From a bacterium (GTDB lineage: Bacteria; Chloroflexota; Dormibacteria; UBA8260; Bog-877): a stretch of DNA of 9,016 bases. Where the stretch lies: NCBI GenBank assembly GCA_021802115.1, contig JAKABA010000160.1:1-9016 (forward strand). Reading direction: 5' to 3'. The notes beneath the pieces are model-generated. The model had not been told where the DNA came from, did not search any database, and saw only the letters and a program-made list of their open reading frames with translations. Both the position numbers and the translations under genes were made by a program. This document shows, piece after piece, positions 1-6,383 of the stretch; within the stretch, counting starts at the first letter, position 1; each line of letters starts with the position of its first letter.

Positions 1-1559
1 GCGGAGATGGGGTACTGCCCCCCCAGCACCCCCACCACCGGGCTTACCTGCTCGGTGGTGGGGGACAGCGCCTCCAGGCTGCCGGAGGCGGTCCGAACCA
101 GAATCGAGCCGGAGCTCAGAAAGGCCACGGGCTGGCCGGCGGCCCGGTGCAGCAGCCGCAGCGGGGCGACCACGTCCGCGGGTTGGTAGAGCCAGACCGC
201 CGGGGCCGCGGTGGTCCCCACCGAGAACGCCAGCCCGGTCCCCTGCTCATTCCAGACGGGGTCGCCCTCGGGCCCCGCCGTTGAGGTTCCCAGGTAGGTG
301 ACCGCCTTCAGGGAGGGGCTCAGGAGGGCGATCCGGGAGGCGGTGCCCTTGGGGGCGGCGACGGCCGCCAGCACCGAGCTGTCCGGTCTCCACGCCAGCG
401 GCCCGCCCAGCGCCGCGGCCGGGGCGCTCAGGGTCATCGAGATCCGGGTGGCGACCGTGTACACGCGCAGGGCCCCTCCTGCGAGGAAGGCCAGCTGCTG
501 GCTGTCGGGGCTCCAGAGGGCGGCGGTGCTGCCGGTGCTCCCCAGGACGGCCGAGGCCTTTCCGGTCGCCATGTCGGCCACCTGGATCTCCTGGTTGCCG
601 GCGAGCTCGGTGGCCAGGTACTGTCCGTTGGGGGAGGCCGAGGCGAACACGTAGTGCTTGCCGGCGGGAGCGGTCGCCAGCAAGCGGACCGAGGGCGGGT
701 CGCCCGCGACCTCGGGGAGGGAGGCCGCCAGCACCTCCGTGTAGTCGGTGGGGCTGGCGCCCGCCGCAAAGTCGATGGTGGGGGTGCTGCCGAGCTTGCC
801 CACCGTGAAGGTGACCCGCGCCCCCGCCTGGAGGTGGTTGCCGTCGACGTCGAGGGCGGCCCTGGTGACGGTGAGGGTGTAGGTGGTGCCGGGGGCCAGG
901 GGTCGGACCGGGTTGAGCAGGAACCGCCCGGGAACCTTGGGGTTGGCGGCCAGGGTGTAGCCTCCCGTGGGCGCCGGGGTCAGGCTCACCGCGCGCGCCA
1001 CCGAGGCCCGGTTCATGGCCCGATTGAAGTTGATCGCGACCGCCTGGTCGGGCCCCACCACTCCGTGGTTGCTGGGATAGGTCGAGCTGAGCGAGGGCCC
1101 GCCCTCGGTGGAGAAGGCCCAGGAGTGGGAGAGGGAGTTCACCGCCCCCTGGCGGGAGGCGATCCCTCCCGCCAGCTCCACCCGGTAGGTGGTGACCGTG
1201 GCCAGGGGATGGCCCGGGTGGACCAGCCGCATGATCCTGCCGCCGTCACTCCAGACGAAGCGGCACCCGGTCGCCCTGCCCGCCGCCGCCAGCCGCAGGT
1301 CGCAGCCGGGAGCCGGCCGCCCCCGCCGGTTGCGCAGGCTGAGCCGGGTCTCCACCGAGCGCTCGTTCATGGGGACGCTGAAGATGATCTCGATGGGGAC
1401 ATTGGTGTGGACCCCTCCCTGACTCGGAGGCGGCAGCACATTGGTGATCTGGGGAGGCGCGAGCGGCCCGCATCCGGCCAGGGCCACCGCCACCAGGGCC
1501 GCCAGCAGCCCGGCGCCGGCCAGGCGGAGCCGGGTCTGGGCTGCGACCCGCCTGGTCAT
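1..1559 (-). CDS. Secreted lipoprotein with two Ig-like (Big_5) domains and a WD40-like beta-propeller (3' end outside window)
   Basis: I translated this by hand from the ATG at 1559; 519 codons are open to the left edge and no stop is reached, so the C-terminus is missing. Residues 1-30 form a lipoprotein signal: Arg-rich start (MTRR), hydrophobic core and lipobox LAGC with Cys30, predicting a membrane-anchored extracytoplasmic protein. Residues about 35-152 and 155-253 each look like SbsA/Big_5 Ig-like domains: the second has a SSTYPSN start, an INFNRAMNRASV motif and a PLAPGTTYTLTV motif, and the first has the matching IIFSVPMNERSV. From about residue 300 there are propeller-type repeats (SPNGQYLA, WSPDSQQLAFL, WRPDSSVLAAV, VWNEQGTGLAF), as in TolB/PD40 propellers. 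No clear Shine-Dalgarno precedes the ATG, but the signal peptide fixes the start well. The 5' neighbour on the same strand is the PATAN-like gene. Domain calls come from motif recognition; no catalytic residues are visible, and a binding or surface-scaffold role is inference. Confidence 0.87.
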   Translation of the reverse strand, partial: MTRRVAAQTRLRLAGAGLLAALVAVALAGCGPLAPPQITNVLPPPSQGGVHTNVPIEIIFSVPMNERSVETRLSLRNRRGRPAPGCDLRLAAAGRATGCRFVWSDGGRIMRLVHPGHPLATVTTYRVELAGGIASRQGAVNSLSHSWAFSTEGGPSLSSTYPSNHGVVGPDQAVAINFNRAMNRASVARAVSLTPAPTGGYTLAANPKVPGRFLLNPVRPLAPGTTYTLTVTRAALDVDGNHLQAGARVTFTVGKLGSTPTIDFAAGASPTDYTEVLAASLPEVAGDPPSVRLLATAPAGKHYVFASASPNGQYLATELAGNQEIQVADMATGKASAVLGSTGSTAALWSPDSQQLAFLAGGALRVYTVATRISMTLSAPAAALGGPLAWRPDSSVLAAVAAPKGTASRIALLSPSLKAVTYLGTSTAGPEGDPVWNEQGTGLAFSVGTTAAPAVWLYQPADVVAPLRLLHRAAGQPVAFLSSGSILVRTASGSLEALSPTTEQVSPVVGVLGGQYPIS

Positions 1560-1577
1560 GACGGGTGGCGCCAGGGC

Positions 1578-1606
1578 GGGCGGCCGACCCCGCTCGCGGG
1601 CCGCCC
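1578..1606. repeat. GC-rich inverted repeat upstream of the lipoprotein start
   Basis: GGGCGGCC (1578-1585) and GGCCGCCC (1599-1606) are perfect 8-bp inverted arms around a 13-nt loop. In the minus-strand transcript the hairpin would lie between the PATAN-like gene and the lipoprotein, ending about 18 nt before its ATG. No U-tract follows it on the minus strand, so it is not a classical intrinsic terminator. It may be an mRNA processing or attenuation structure, or chance in GC-rich DNA. The rest of the 115-bp gap (1560-1674) shows nothing recognisable. Confidence 0.4.
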
Positions 1607-1674
1607 TCTTTGAAGCCCGAGCTGCTCGTCCCCGCGTCGCAGGACTCCCGGGGCCCCTCCCTCCGGCGAAGCCC

Positions 1675-2925
1675 TCAGCCGAGCTCCGAGAGGTCCAGCG
1701 CCGGCAGCGGCGGCGCCGGCGCCGCCACCACGTCGATGCGAGCGTCCCGGTCCGCACAGGCGGCGGCGGCGGCCTGAGGCCCGTCGGTCAGCTCCGGGGC
1801 GGAGCTGCTGTAGCTCCCCTTGACGCTGCCGTCGGACAGGAGGGCGACCGATACCTGGTCGCTCTGGCTGACCAGGACCCCGCCGCTGACGCGCTGATCC
1901 CCGATGTACTCGAGCAGCGCCTCGAAGTCGACGATCCGGGCCGGCAGGTTGACGAAGGCGGTGGTCGCCACGATCAGGCTGGCGACCGAGGAGGCCAGAT
2001 CGGCAGGCAGCTCGACCGCATCGATGAGCCCGCGACCCAGCGCCACCAGCCGGGTGACCTCCTGGAGCGCGGTCTTGCCGCGGCGGTAGGTCCCCTCGGC
2101 CCGCTGCTGGGCCTGGATCACGGATCCCTCCCTAAAGAGGATGTGTCCGAGGCTGCGGTCCTCGCCCTCGCCATGGACGCTGACAAAGCCAGAGAAGCCG
2201 TCCTGGCTCAGCGTCTTCAGGAGCATGGGGAAGTTCAGGAACGAGGCCTTCAGCCCGGAGTGAAGGCTGGGGCCCCCCGGCATCGGCACCAGCAGCGACA
2301 GCTGGCTCCTGGTCGCGCCCGCCACCGGCTTGGGGGGGGCGGCTCCCGGCCTCGGGGCCGGCCTGGGGGGCGTTGCGAGCGCGGGCCCGCCGCTGTCAGC
2401 CGGCCGGACCCCAGAACTCGCAGCCGGGCTGGCGGACGGCGCCGGCGGCGGGGTGCGCACCGGCGGAGCCGGGCTCTGGAACGGCGGGATGTCAGCCATG
2501 TCGTCCTCCGGAACGTCCGCCCCCAGGCTGGGAGCGGGCCAGTCCTGGTCGTTGCCGCCGGCGAATGGCTCGCCACCCACGGGTTCGGCCGCGCTCACCG
2601 CGGCTGCGACCGCCTTGGGCGCCTCCGCCCCCGACTGCCAGCGGGAGACCAGGTCCTCGGTCGAGCTGTTGATGGTCTCCTCGGGCGGGAGCTTGGCCCT
2701 TGGGTTGAAGGCGTACTCGCCGCTGGACCAGTTGAGGGCGGCCACCACCGCGTCCTCGCCCTGCTCCCGGTCGGAGACGGCGTGGAACAGGTGTCCAAAC
2801 AGGAAGTGGAGGGCGCACTCGCGCCCGCCGCTCTCCAGCGTGAGCGTCCCGGTCGCCCGGTCATGCTGCATGCTCTGGAGCAGTTCGGCCACCGTGGCCG
2901 GCCCGATGATGCCCTGGTTCTGCAA
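1675..2925 (-). CDS. DUF4388/PATAN-domain protein with three related modules and a Pro/Ala-rich linker
   Basis: 416 residues from a TTG start at 2925, preceded on the minus strand by AGGAGAG (2942-2936) about 10 nt upstream; no ATG or GTG lies nearby in frame. Residues 1-97 match the DUF4388 (PATAN) pattern: ELLQSM, then ATGTLTLESGG, then ALHFLFGHLFHAVS, then ALNWSSGEYAFNP. Residues 98-215 are a disordered-looking linker rich in Pro, Ala and acidic residues. Residues about 220-320 repeat the pattern (FPMLLKTLSQDGFSGFVSV, then HILFREGSVIQAQQ), and about 328-405 do so again more loosely (FEALLEYIGDQRVSGGVLVS, then VALLSDGSVKGSYSS). PATAN domains are associated with two-component and gliding or surface signalling in other bacteria, usually as protein-interaction modules; none of the three shows a catalytic signature. 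There is no signal peptide, so it is probably cytoplasmic. It is followed by the lipoprotein gene and is divergent from the FemAB-like gene. The family call is good; the biological role is unknown. Confidence 0.82.
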   Translation of the reverse strand: MQNQGIIGPATVAELLQSMQHDRATGTLTLESGGRECALHFLFGHLFHAVSDREQGEDAVVAALNWSSGEYAFNPRAKLPPEETINSSTEDLVSRWQSGAEAPKAVAAAVSAAEPVGGEPFAGGNDQDWPAPSLGADVPEDDMADIPPFQSPAPPVRTPPPAPSASPAASSGVRPADSGGPALATPPRPAPRPGAAPPKPVAGATRSQLSLLVPMPGGPSLHSGLKASFLNFPMLLKTLSQDGFSGFVSVHGEGEDRSLGHILFREGSVIQAQQRAEGTYRRGKTALQEVTRLVALGRGLIDAVELPADLASSVASLIVATTAFVNLPARIVDFEALLEYIGDQRVSGGVLVSQSDQVSVALLSDGSVKGSYSSSAPELTDGPQAAAAACADRDARIDVVAAPAPPLPALDLSELG

Positions 2926-3033
2926 GGTGCGGAGTCTCTCCTGACGGCCAGAAATCCGGCGCGGACCGACCCTCCCCGGTTGGTCGGCGAGATACTAGCA
3001 TAGGCGAGGGGGAGATCCGAGAGCCGATCGCCG
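2926..3033. promoter_or_regulatory. Divergent intergenic region between PATAN-like and FemAB-like genes
   Basis: This 108-bp gap separates two divergent starts, so it must hold both promoters if both genes have their own. On the minus strand TATGCT (3002-2997) is a plausible -10, 71 nt before the TTG start; no convincing -35 is visible. The AT-richer patch GATACTAGCATAG (2991-3003) is the only non-GC-rich stretch here. CCGACC (2966-2971) and GGTCGG (2982-2987) form an inverted repeat with a 10-nt spacer, a possible operator. On the plus strand the FemAB-like start has only a weak purine-rich Shine-Dalgarno. Confidence 0.35.
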
Positions 3034-4071
3034 ATGGGATGGGCCCACTCTGCCAGAATTGCCCAGTTGATCGGGGCACAGGAGAGGCTGGACCAGGCGG
3101 CCGATTGGGACCGGGGGCTGCTCCGCTGGCCGGCCGCGAACCTGCTGCAGTCGCACGCCTGGGGGACGGTGCAGCAGCGCTCGGGCTGGTCGCTGCGCCG
3201 GCTCTGGGTGCAGACCCCCCAAGGCGCGCTGCCGGTCACGGCGCTCTTCGCGCGGGTGGGTCCGGGCGGCCCGGCCCGGCTCTACGTTCCCCGGGGTCCC
3301 GTCTGCGCTCCCGACGACCGCGAGTCATTCCGGCTGGCCCTGACCGCCCTCACCGCGCTCGGCCGCTCCGTGGGGGCCTTCGTCCTGGAGATCGAGGCCC
3401 CGTGGGAGGCTGCGGCGGTGGCGCCGGACCATCCGCTGCGGGAGTTGGCCAGGTGTCCGGCGCGCCAGCCGCTGGCCACCTCGGTGGTGGACCTGCGCCC
3501 GGAGCCCGAGGAGATCCTGGCCGGCTTCCACCCCAAGACCCGCTACAACGTGCGCCTCGCCGAGCGCAGGGGGGTGGAGGTCACCGGTGTCGGGCTGGCC
3601 GAGCTCAACCTGTGCGTCCGTGCCACCGAGCGGAGGCAGACGATCCACCTGCCCTCGGAGTCGCATCTCCGCACCGTCCTGGAGGTGCTGGGGGAGCGGG
3701 CCTGGGCGCTGGGAGCCAGGGTCGACGGAGAGGTCGTGGCCGCGGTCCTGCTGGCCCGCTTCGGCGACCAGGTGGTGTACCTCTATGGAGGGGGCACGGA
3801 CCGCCACCGCCAGTTCATGCCCAACCACCTGCTGCACTGGCGCGCGATGATGCTCGCACGCCAGGCCGGCTGCCGCAGCTACGACCTGTGGGGGATCCCC
3901 GAGGACGACCGCCCCGACCACCCCTGGCACGGGCTGGCGCAGTTCAAGCTCGGATTCGGGGGAACCAGGGTCGAATACGCGGGCTGCTGGCAGCAGCAGC
4001 TGCGCCCGCTGGGGGGACGGATCATGATCATGGCGGATGCGGCCCGCAGACAGCTCAGGAGGCGGCGGTGA
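3034..4071 (+). CDS. FemAB/FemX-family peptidoglycan-bridge aminoacyltransferase (GNAT fold)
   Basis: 345 residues from an ATG at 3034. The family transfers an amino acid from aminoacyl-tRNA onto the lipid II stem peptide on the cytoplasmic side of the membrane, building interpeptide bridges. Visible family signatures are LLQSHAWG near residue 37, FHPKTRYNVRLAERRGVEV at 165-183 (the basic segment that opens the second acyltransferase-like subdomain), YGGGTDRHRQFMPNHLLHW at 251-269, YDLWGIPE at 283-290 and GLAQFKLGFGG at 300-310. The length fits compact FemX-like proteins; the tRNA-synthetase-like coiled-coil arm of staphylococcal FemA is absent. The amino acid donated cannot be read from the sequence, and some homologues act on other substrates. 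The Shine-Dalgarno is weak, but the ATG gives a natural N-terminus before the conserved region. The stop codon overlaps the start of the next gene (GTGA), so the two are translated together. Confidence 0.88.
   Translation: MGWAHSARIAQLIGAQERLDQAADWDRGLLRWPAANLLQSHAWGTVQQRSGWSLRRLWVQTPQGALPVTALFARVGPGGPARLYVPRGPVCAPDDRESFRLALTALTALGRSVGAFVLEIEAPWEAAAVAPDHPLRELARCPARQPLATSVVDLRPEPEEILAGFHPKTRYNVRLAERRGVEVTGVGLAELNLCVRATERRQTIHLPSESHLRTVLEVLGERAWALGARVDGEVVAAVLLARFGDQVVYLYGGGTDRHRQFMPNHLLHWRAMMLARQAGCRSYDLWGIPEDDRPDHPWHGLAQFKLGFGGTRVEYAGCWQQQLRPLGGRIMIMADAARRQLRRRR
4057..4062 (+). promoter_or_regulatory. Strong Shine-Dalgarno that fixes the GTG start at 4068
   Basis: A perfect AGGAGG lies 5 nt upstream of GTG 4068, inside the last codons of the FemAB-like gene. 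Together with the GTGA stop/start overlap (4068-4071) it shows that the downstream gene begins here, although the same frame stays open far upstream. Confidence 0.85.
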
Positions 4072-4691
4072 GAAGAGACGCGAGTGACGAGGGGGAGACC
4101 TACTTCCCCACCTACGAGGAGCTCGCCGCCGAGGTCCTGGACGGGTTGGAGCGGGCCGGCCTGGTGGTCCAGGATGTCGGCCACGAGCTCGAGCCGAGCA
4201 CCGGCGAGCGCACGTTCCAGTGCCTGGCGCGCCTGCCCAACAGCGACCCGCCCCACCGCTACGTGGCCAGCCTCCACTTCCACTGGGACGCGCTCCTCAC
4301 CTATGTGGGGACCTACGGGCCCGGCAGTGAGTGCGAGCTGTACCACGAGGAGGACGAGGAGTGCACCCACCAGCACGCCCACCCGGCGGTGGAGCTGGTG
4401 TGCGAGTACGACCTCGGGGACGGCGGCTATCCGCTGCGGGAGCTGGGAGAGGTGCAGGCCTGGGTCGACACCGTGGAGGGGCTGCTGACGCGCTCCCTGC
4501 CGGCGCAGGAGGGCCGGGTGGTGCGCGTGGGGCTGACGGTGAGGGACGGGACCGCCTGGGTCGACCGCTTCGCCGCCGAGCAGGCCTGGTACCTCGACCT
4601 CTCCGAGCCGCCCGACCTGGCCGCGATCTGCGAGACGATTCAGGCGACCCTGCGGGTCACCCCCGCGCTGGCCGATCGCCTGCCGCTCTGA
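4068..4691 (+). CDS. Hypothetical acidic protein with Cys/His cluster, coupled to FemAB-like gene
   Basis: 207 residues, GTG start, TGA at 4689-4691. I do not recognise the family. The protein is acidic and soluble-looking, with no signal peptide or membrane segment. The N-terminal third has an amphipathic helix (YEELAAEVLDGLERAGL) followed by alternating beta-like segments. Residues 87-106 are dense in possible metal ligands, with C89, H93, C99, H101, H103 and H105 interleaved with a run of acidic residues; further Cys lie at 52, 112 and 188. Aromatic pairs such as LHFHWD (69-74) and WYLDLSEPPDL (174-184) may form a core. Coupling to the FemAB-like gene implies a stoichiometric or pathway link, but no function can be assigned. 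The 3' end overlaps folK convergently by 35 bp. A real gene is supported by the perfect Shine-Dalgarno, the GTGA overlap and a protein-like, non-repetitive composition. Confidence 0.82.
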   Translation: MRRDASDEGETYFPTYEELAAEVLDGLERAGLVVQDVGHELEPSTGERTFQCLARLPNSDPPHRYVASLHFHWDALLTYVGTYGPGSECELYHEEDEECTHQHAHPAVELVCEYDLGDGGYPLRELGEVQAWVDTVEGLLTRSLPAQEGRVVRVGLTVRDGTAWVDRFAAEQAWYLDLSEPPDLAAICETIQATLRVTPALADRLPL

Positions 4692-5196
4692 CCGGCACCG
4701 GTCGCCGCCAGCTGCCCCCAAGCCGCGTCCGGGCGAGCTCGGCCAGTGTCATCGGCCCGCCGGGCAGCCTCCAGTCAGGGACCAGCGCTGCCGCCCCGGC
4801 CAGCAGGTGGGGGCGCTCCAGCAGCGCCGGATGGGGCAGTCGCAGCTCGGGTCCCGCGCAGGCCCGCCCCTCCACCAGGACCACGTCCACGTCCAGGGTC
4901 CTGGGGCCCTTGTCCACCAGCCGCCGCCGGCCCGCCGCCGCCTCCGCCCGCTGCGCCAGCTCCAACCACCCCCACCCGTCCCGGGGGCCCTCCACCAGCA
5001 GGAGCTGGTTCAGGTAGTCGGGCTGGGGCGGGGCCCCGCGGGGGATGGTGTTCCACCGCGGGGTGGCCCGCAGCACCGTTGAGGGCCCGTCCGCGATGAC
5101 CTCGATGGCCAGGTCGAGCCAGCGCTCCCGCGCCGGCAGGTTGCTCCCCAGCCCCAGCACCGCCCGGGTGACCGTCGGGCCGGTGCGCTCAGGCAC
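4657..5196 (-). CDS. folK: 2-amino-4-hydroxy-6-hydroxymethyldihydropteridine pyrophosphokinase (HPPK)
   Basis: 179 residues. It catalyses ATP-dependent pyrophosphorylation of 6-hydroxymethyl-7,8-dihydropterin, the step just before dihydropteroate synthase in folate biosynthesis, in the cytoplasm. Signatures: GLGSNL (15-20); DYLNQLLLVEG (60-70), equivalent to the FxN substrate-binding segment; GPRTLDVDVV (97-106), with Arg99 and the Mg-binding Asp102 and Asp104; and LPHPALLERPHLL (120-132), with His122 and Arg128. The Trp that often precedes the GPR motif (RWGPR in E. coli) is Lys here. The GTG start at 5196 lies inside the folP stop region (8-bp overlap), with GGAGG (5210-5206) 9 nt upstream. 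The length is near the family norm, with a short Arg/Pro-rich tail. The 3' end runs 35 bp into the convergent unknown gene. Confidence 0.95.
   Translation of the reverse strand: MPERTGPTVTRAVLGLGSNLPARERWLDLAIEVIADGPSTVLRATPRWNTIPRGAPPQPDYLNQLLLVEGPRDGWGWLELAQRAEAAAGRRRLVDKGPRTLDVDVVLVEGRACAGPELRLPHPALLERPHLLAGAAALVPDWRLPGGPMTLAELARTRLGGSWRRPVPVRAAGDRPARG
4690..4703. repeat. Short inverted repeat at the convergent gene junction
   Basis: GACCGG (4690-4695) and CCGGTC (4698-4703) are perfect arms separated by CA, starting on the stop codon of the 207-residue gene and lying inside the folK 3' end. It would form a small stem with no U-tract on either strand. It could mark a transcript end for the plus-strand pair, but chance is equally possible. 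Confidence 0.25.
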
Positions 5197-6301
5197 CGCC
5201 GGGGACCTCCGCCAGCGCCCGCAGCCGGTCCACCACCTCCACCGTGTCGCGCGCGGCCCGGACGTCGTGGACGCGGCCCAGGTGGGCGCCCCGGGCGGCC
5301 GCCCAGGCCAGGGTCGCGGTGGTGCCGTGGAGCCGGCCCGACACCTCGCGGTTGTGCAGCAGGTACCCCACCATCGACTTTCGCGAGGTGCCGACCAGGA
5401 TCGGCTGGCCGAGCAGGCTCAGCTGGTCCAGCTGCGACAGCAGGCGCACGCTCTGCTGGGGGGTCTTGCCGAAGCCGAAGCCGGGGTCCACGATCACCTG
5501 GGAGCGGGGGATCCCGGCGGCCGCCGCGAGCTCCAGGCTCTGGGCCAGCGCCTGGATCACCTCCCCCACCAGGTCGAAGTAGGCGGGGGCGTCCTGGTTG
5601 TGCATGACGATCACGGCCGCGCGGTGGCGGGCCGCCACCGCGGCCATCCGCGGGTCTCGCCGCAGCCCCCAGATGTCGTTGACGCCGACCGCTCCCGCCA
5701 GCAGCGCCTGCTCCGCCACCGCCGCCTTCCAGGTGTCCACGAAGACCGGGACCGGGAGCTCGGATGCGATCCGCCGGATCGCGGGGACCACCCTCTCGAT
5801 CTCCTCCTCCGCCGACACCGGCACGTGCCCGGGGCGGCTGCTCTCCCCGCCCACGTCGATGGCGTCCGCTCCCTCCCGCACCATCGCCGCGGCCCGCTCC
5901 AGCGCCAGCTCGGCCGAGCCGCTGACGCCATCCCCGCTGAAGGAGTCGGGGGTGGTGTTGACGATGCCGAGGAGCAGGGTGCGCGGTCCGAAGCGCCACC
6001 TTCGGTCCCCGACCAGGAGCGGCCTGGGGGGCCCGGCGAGCGCCGCCGCGGCGGTCTCGAGCTGCGGGCCACCCGTCAGGTGCGGGAGCCGGCCCCCCAA
6101 TTCCGCCAGGCCTGCCAGTGGTCCCTGGACCGTGACCCCCTGGGGCCCGGGGCTGGAGCCTAGCCCGAGCCGGCCGGCCTCCTCCTCCCACTCCGGGCCC
6201 GCGGGCCCGGCCAGCACCAGGACCCGCGCCCAGGTTCCCTCCGGGCTCGTGCCGCGCGCGAGCAGCCGCAGGGGAAACGCGGGCGCGGGTGCGGAGCTCA
6301 C
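5189..6301 (-). CDS. folP: Dihydropteroate synthase with N-terminal extension
   Basis: DHPS joins the pyrophosphorylated pterin from HPPK with p-aminobenzoate to give 7,8-dihydropteroate; it is the sulfonamide target. Taking GTG 6301 as start gives 370 residues. TIM-barrel signatures in order: GIVNTTPDSFSGDG (112-125), DVGGESSRPG (149-158), VDTWK (188-192), ND (208-209), VMHNQD (232-237), DPGFGFGK (272-279), GTSRKS (304-309) and RVHDV (343-347). MHNQD replaces the common MHMxG. About 105 residues precede the catalytic domain; such N-terminal extensions occur in some chloroflexal, clostridial and archaeal-type DHPSs, and it contains no motif I recognise. In-frame ATGs at 6385 and 6400 would overlap the divergent EF-G-like start, and a -10-like TATGCT (6348-6343) lies between, so GTG 6301 is preferred although it lacks a clear Shine-Dalgarno. 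It overlaps folK by 8 bp. Confidence 0.92.
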   Translation of the reverse strand: MSSAPAPAFPLRLLARGTSPEGTWARVLVLAGPAGPEWEEEAGRLGLGSSPGPQGVTVQGPLAGLAELGGRLPHLTGGPQLETAAAALAGPPRPLLVGDRRWRFGPRTLLLGIVNTTPDSFSGDGVSGSAELALERAAAMVREGADAIDVGGESSRPGHVPVSAEEEIERVVPAIRRIASELPVPVFVDTWKAAVAEQALLAGAVGVNDIWGLRRDPRMAAVAARHRAAVIVMHNQDAPAYFDLVGEVIQALAQSLELAAAAGIPRSQVIVDPGFGFGKTPQQSVRLLSQLDQLSLLGQPILVGTSRKSMVGYLLHNREVSGRLHGTTATLAWAAARGAHLGRVHDVRAARDTVEVVDRLRALAEVPGGA

Positions 6302-6383
6302 CCGGAGAGTCTGCCGCAGCGGCTGCTCGGGGTGCCCTGGTGAGCATAGAATCTCCCTCGCATGGCTGAGCGAGATTAGGCCC
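6302..6383. promoter_or_regulatory. Divergent promoter region between folP and the EF-G-like gene
   Basis: If folP starts at 6301, this 82-bp region must drive both genes. On the plus strand TAGAAT (6347-6352) is a candidate -10, about 31 nt before ATG 6384. On the minus strand TATGCT (6348-6343) is a candidate -10, about 41 nt before GTG 6301; the two elements overlap back to back. No good -35 is visible for either. A six-codon reading frame ATG-GCT-GAG-CGA-GAT-TAG (6362-6379) sits just before the EF-G-like start. Confidence 0.4.

Noticed and set aside
1578..1606. Intrinsic terminator between PATAN-like and lipoprotein genes
   Set aside because: The hairpin is strong, but no U-tract follows on the minus strand, the only strand with a gene ending here; kept only as an inverted repeat.
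298..1613. Plus-strand open frames opposite the lipoprotein gene
   Set aside because: Their translations are repetitive Gly/Arg/Ala sequences without motifs, while the minus strand encodes a continuous protein with a lipobox, Ig-like domains and propeller repeats.
1441..3003. 520-codon plus-strand frame opposite the PATAN-like gene
   Set aside because: Low-complexity translation; the minus-strand protein carries recognisable PATAN motifs and a Shine-Dalgarno.
3039..4067. Upstream extension of the 207-residue gene's frame by 343 codons
   Set aside because: It shadows the FemAB-like gene, its translation is Gly/Pro/Arg-rich, and the AGGAGG plus GTG at 4068 gives a clear real start.
5598..6383. 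Upstream extension of the EF-G-like frame by 262 codons
   Set aside because: The extension lies antisense to folP, is Ser/Pro/Arg low-complexity, and the protein family starts right at the beta strand before GHSHDGKTT.
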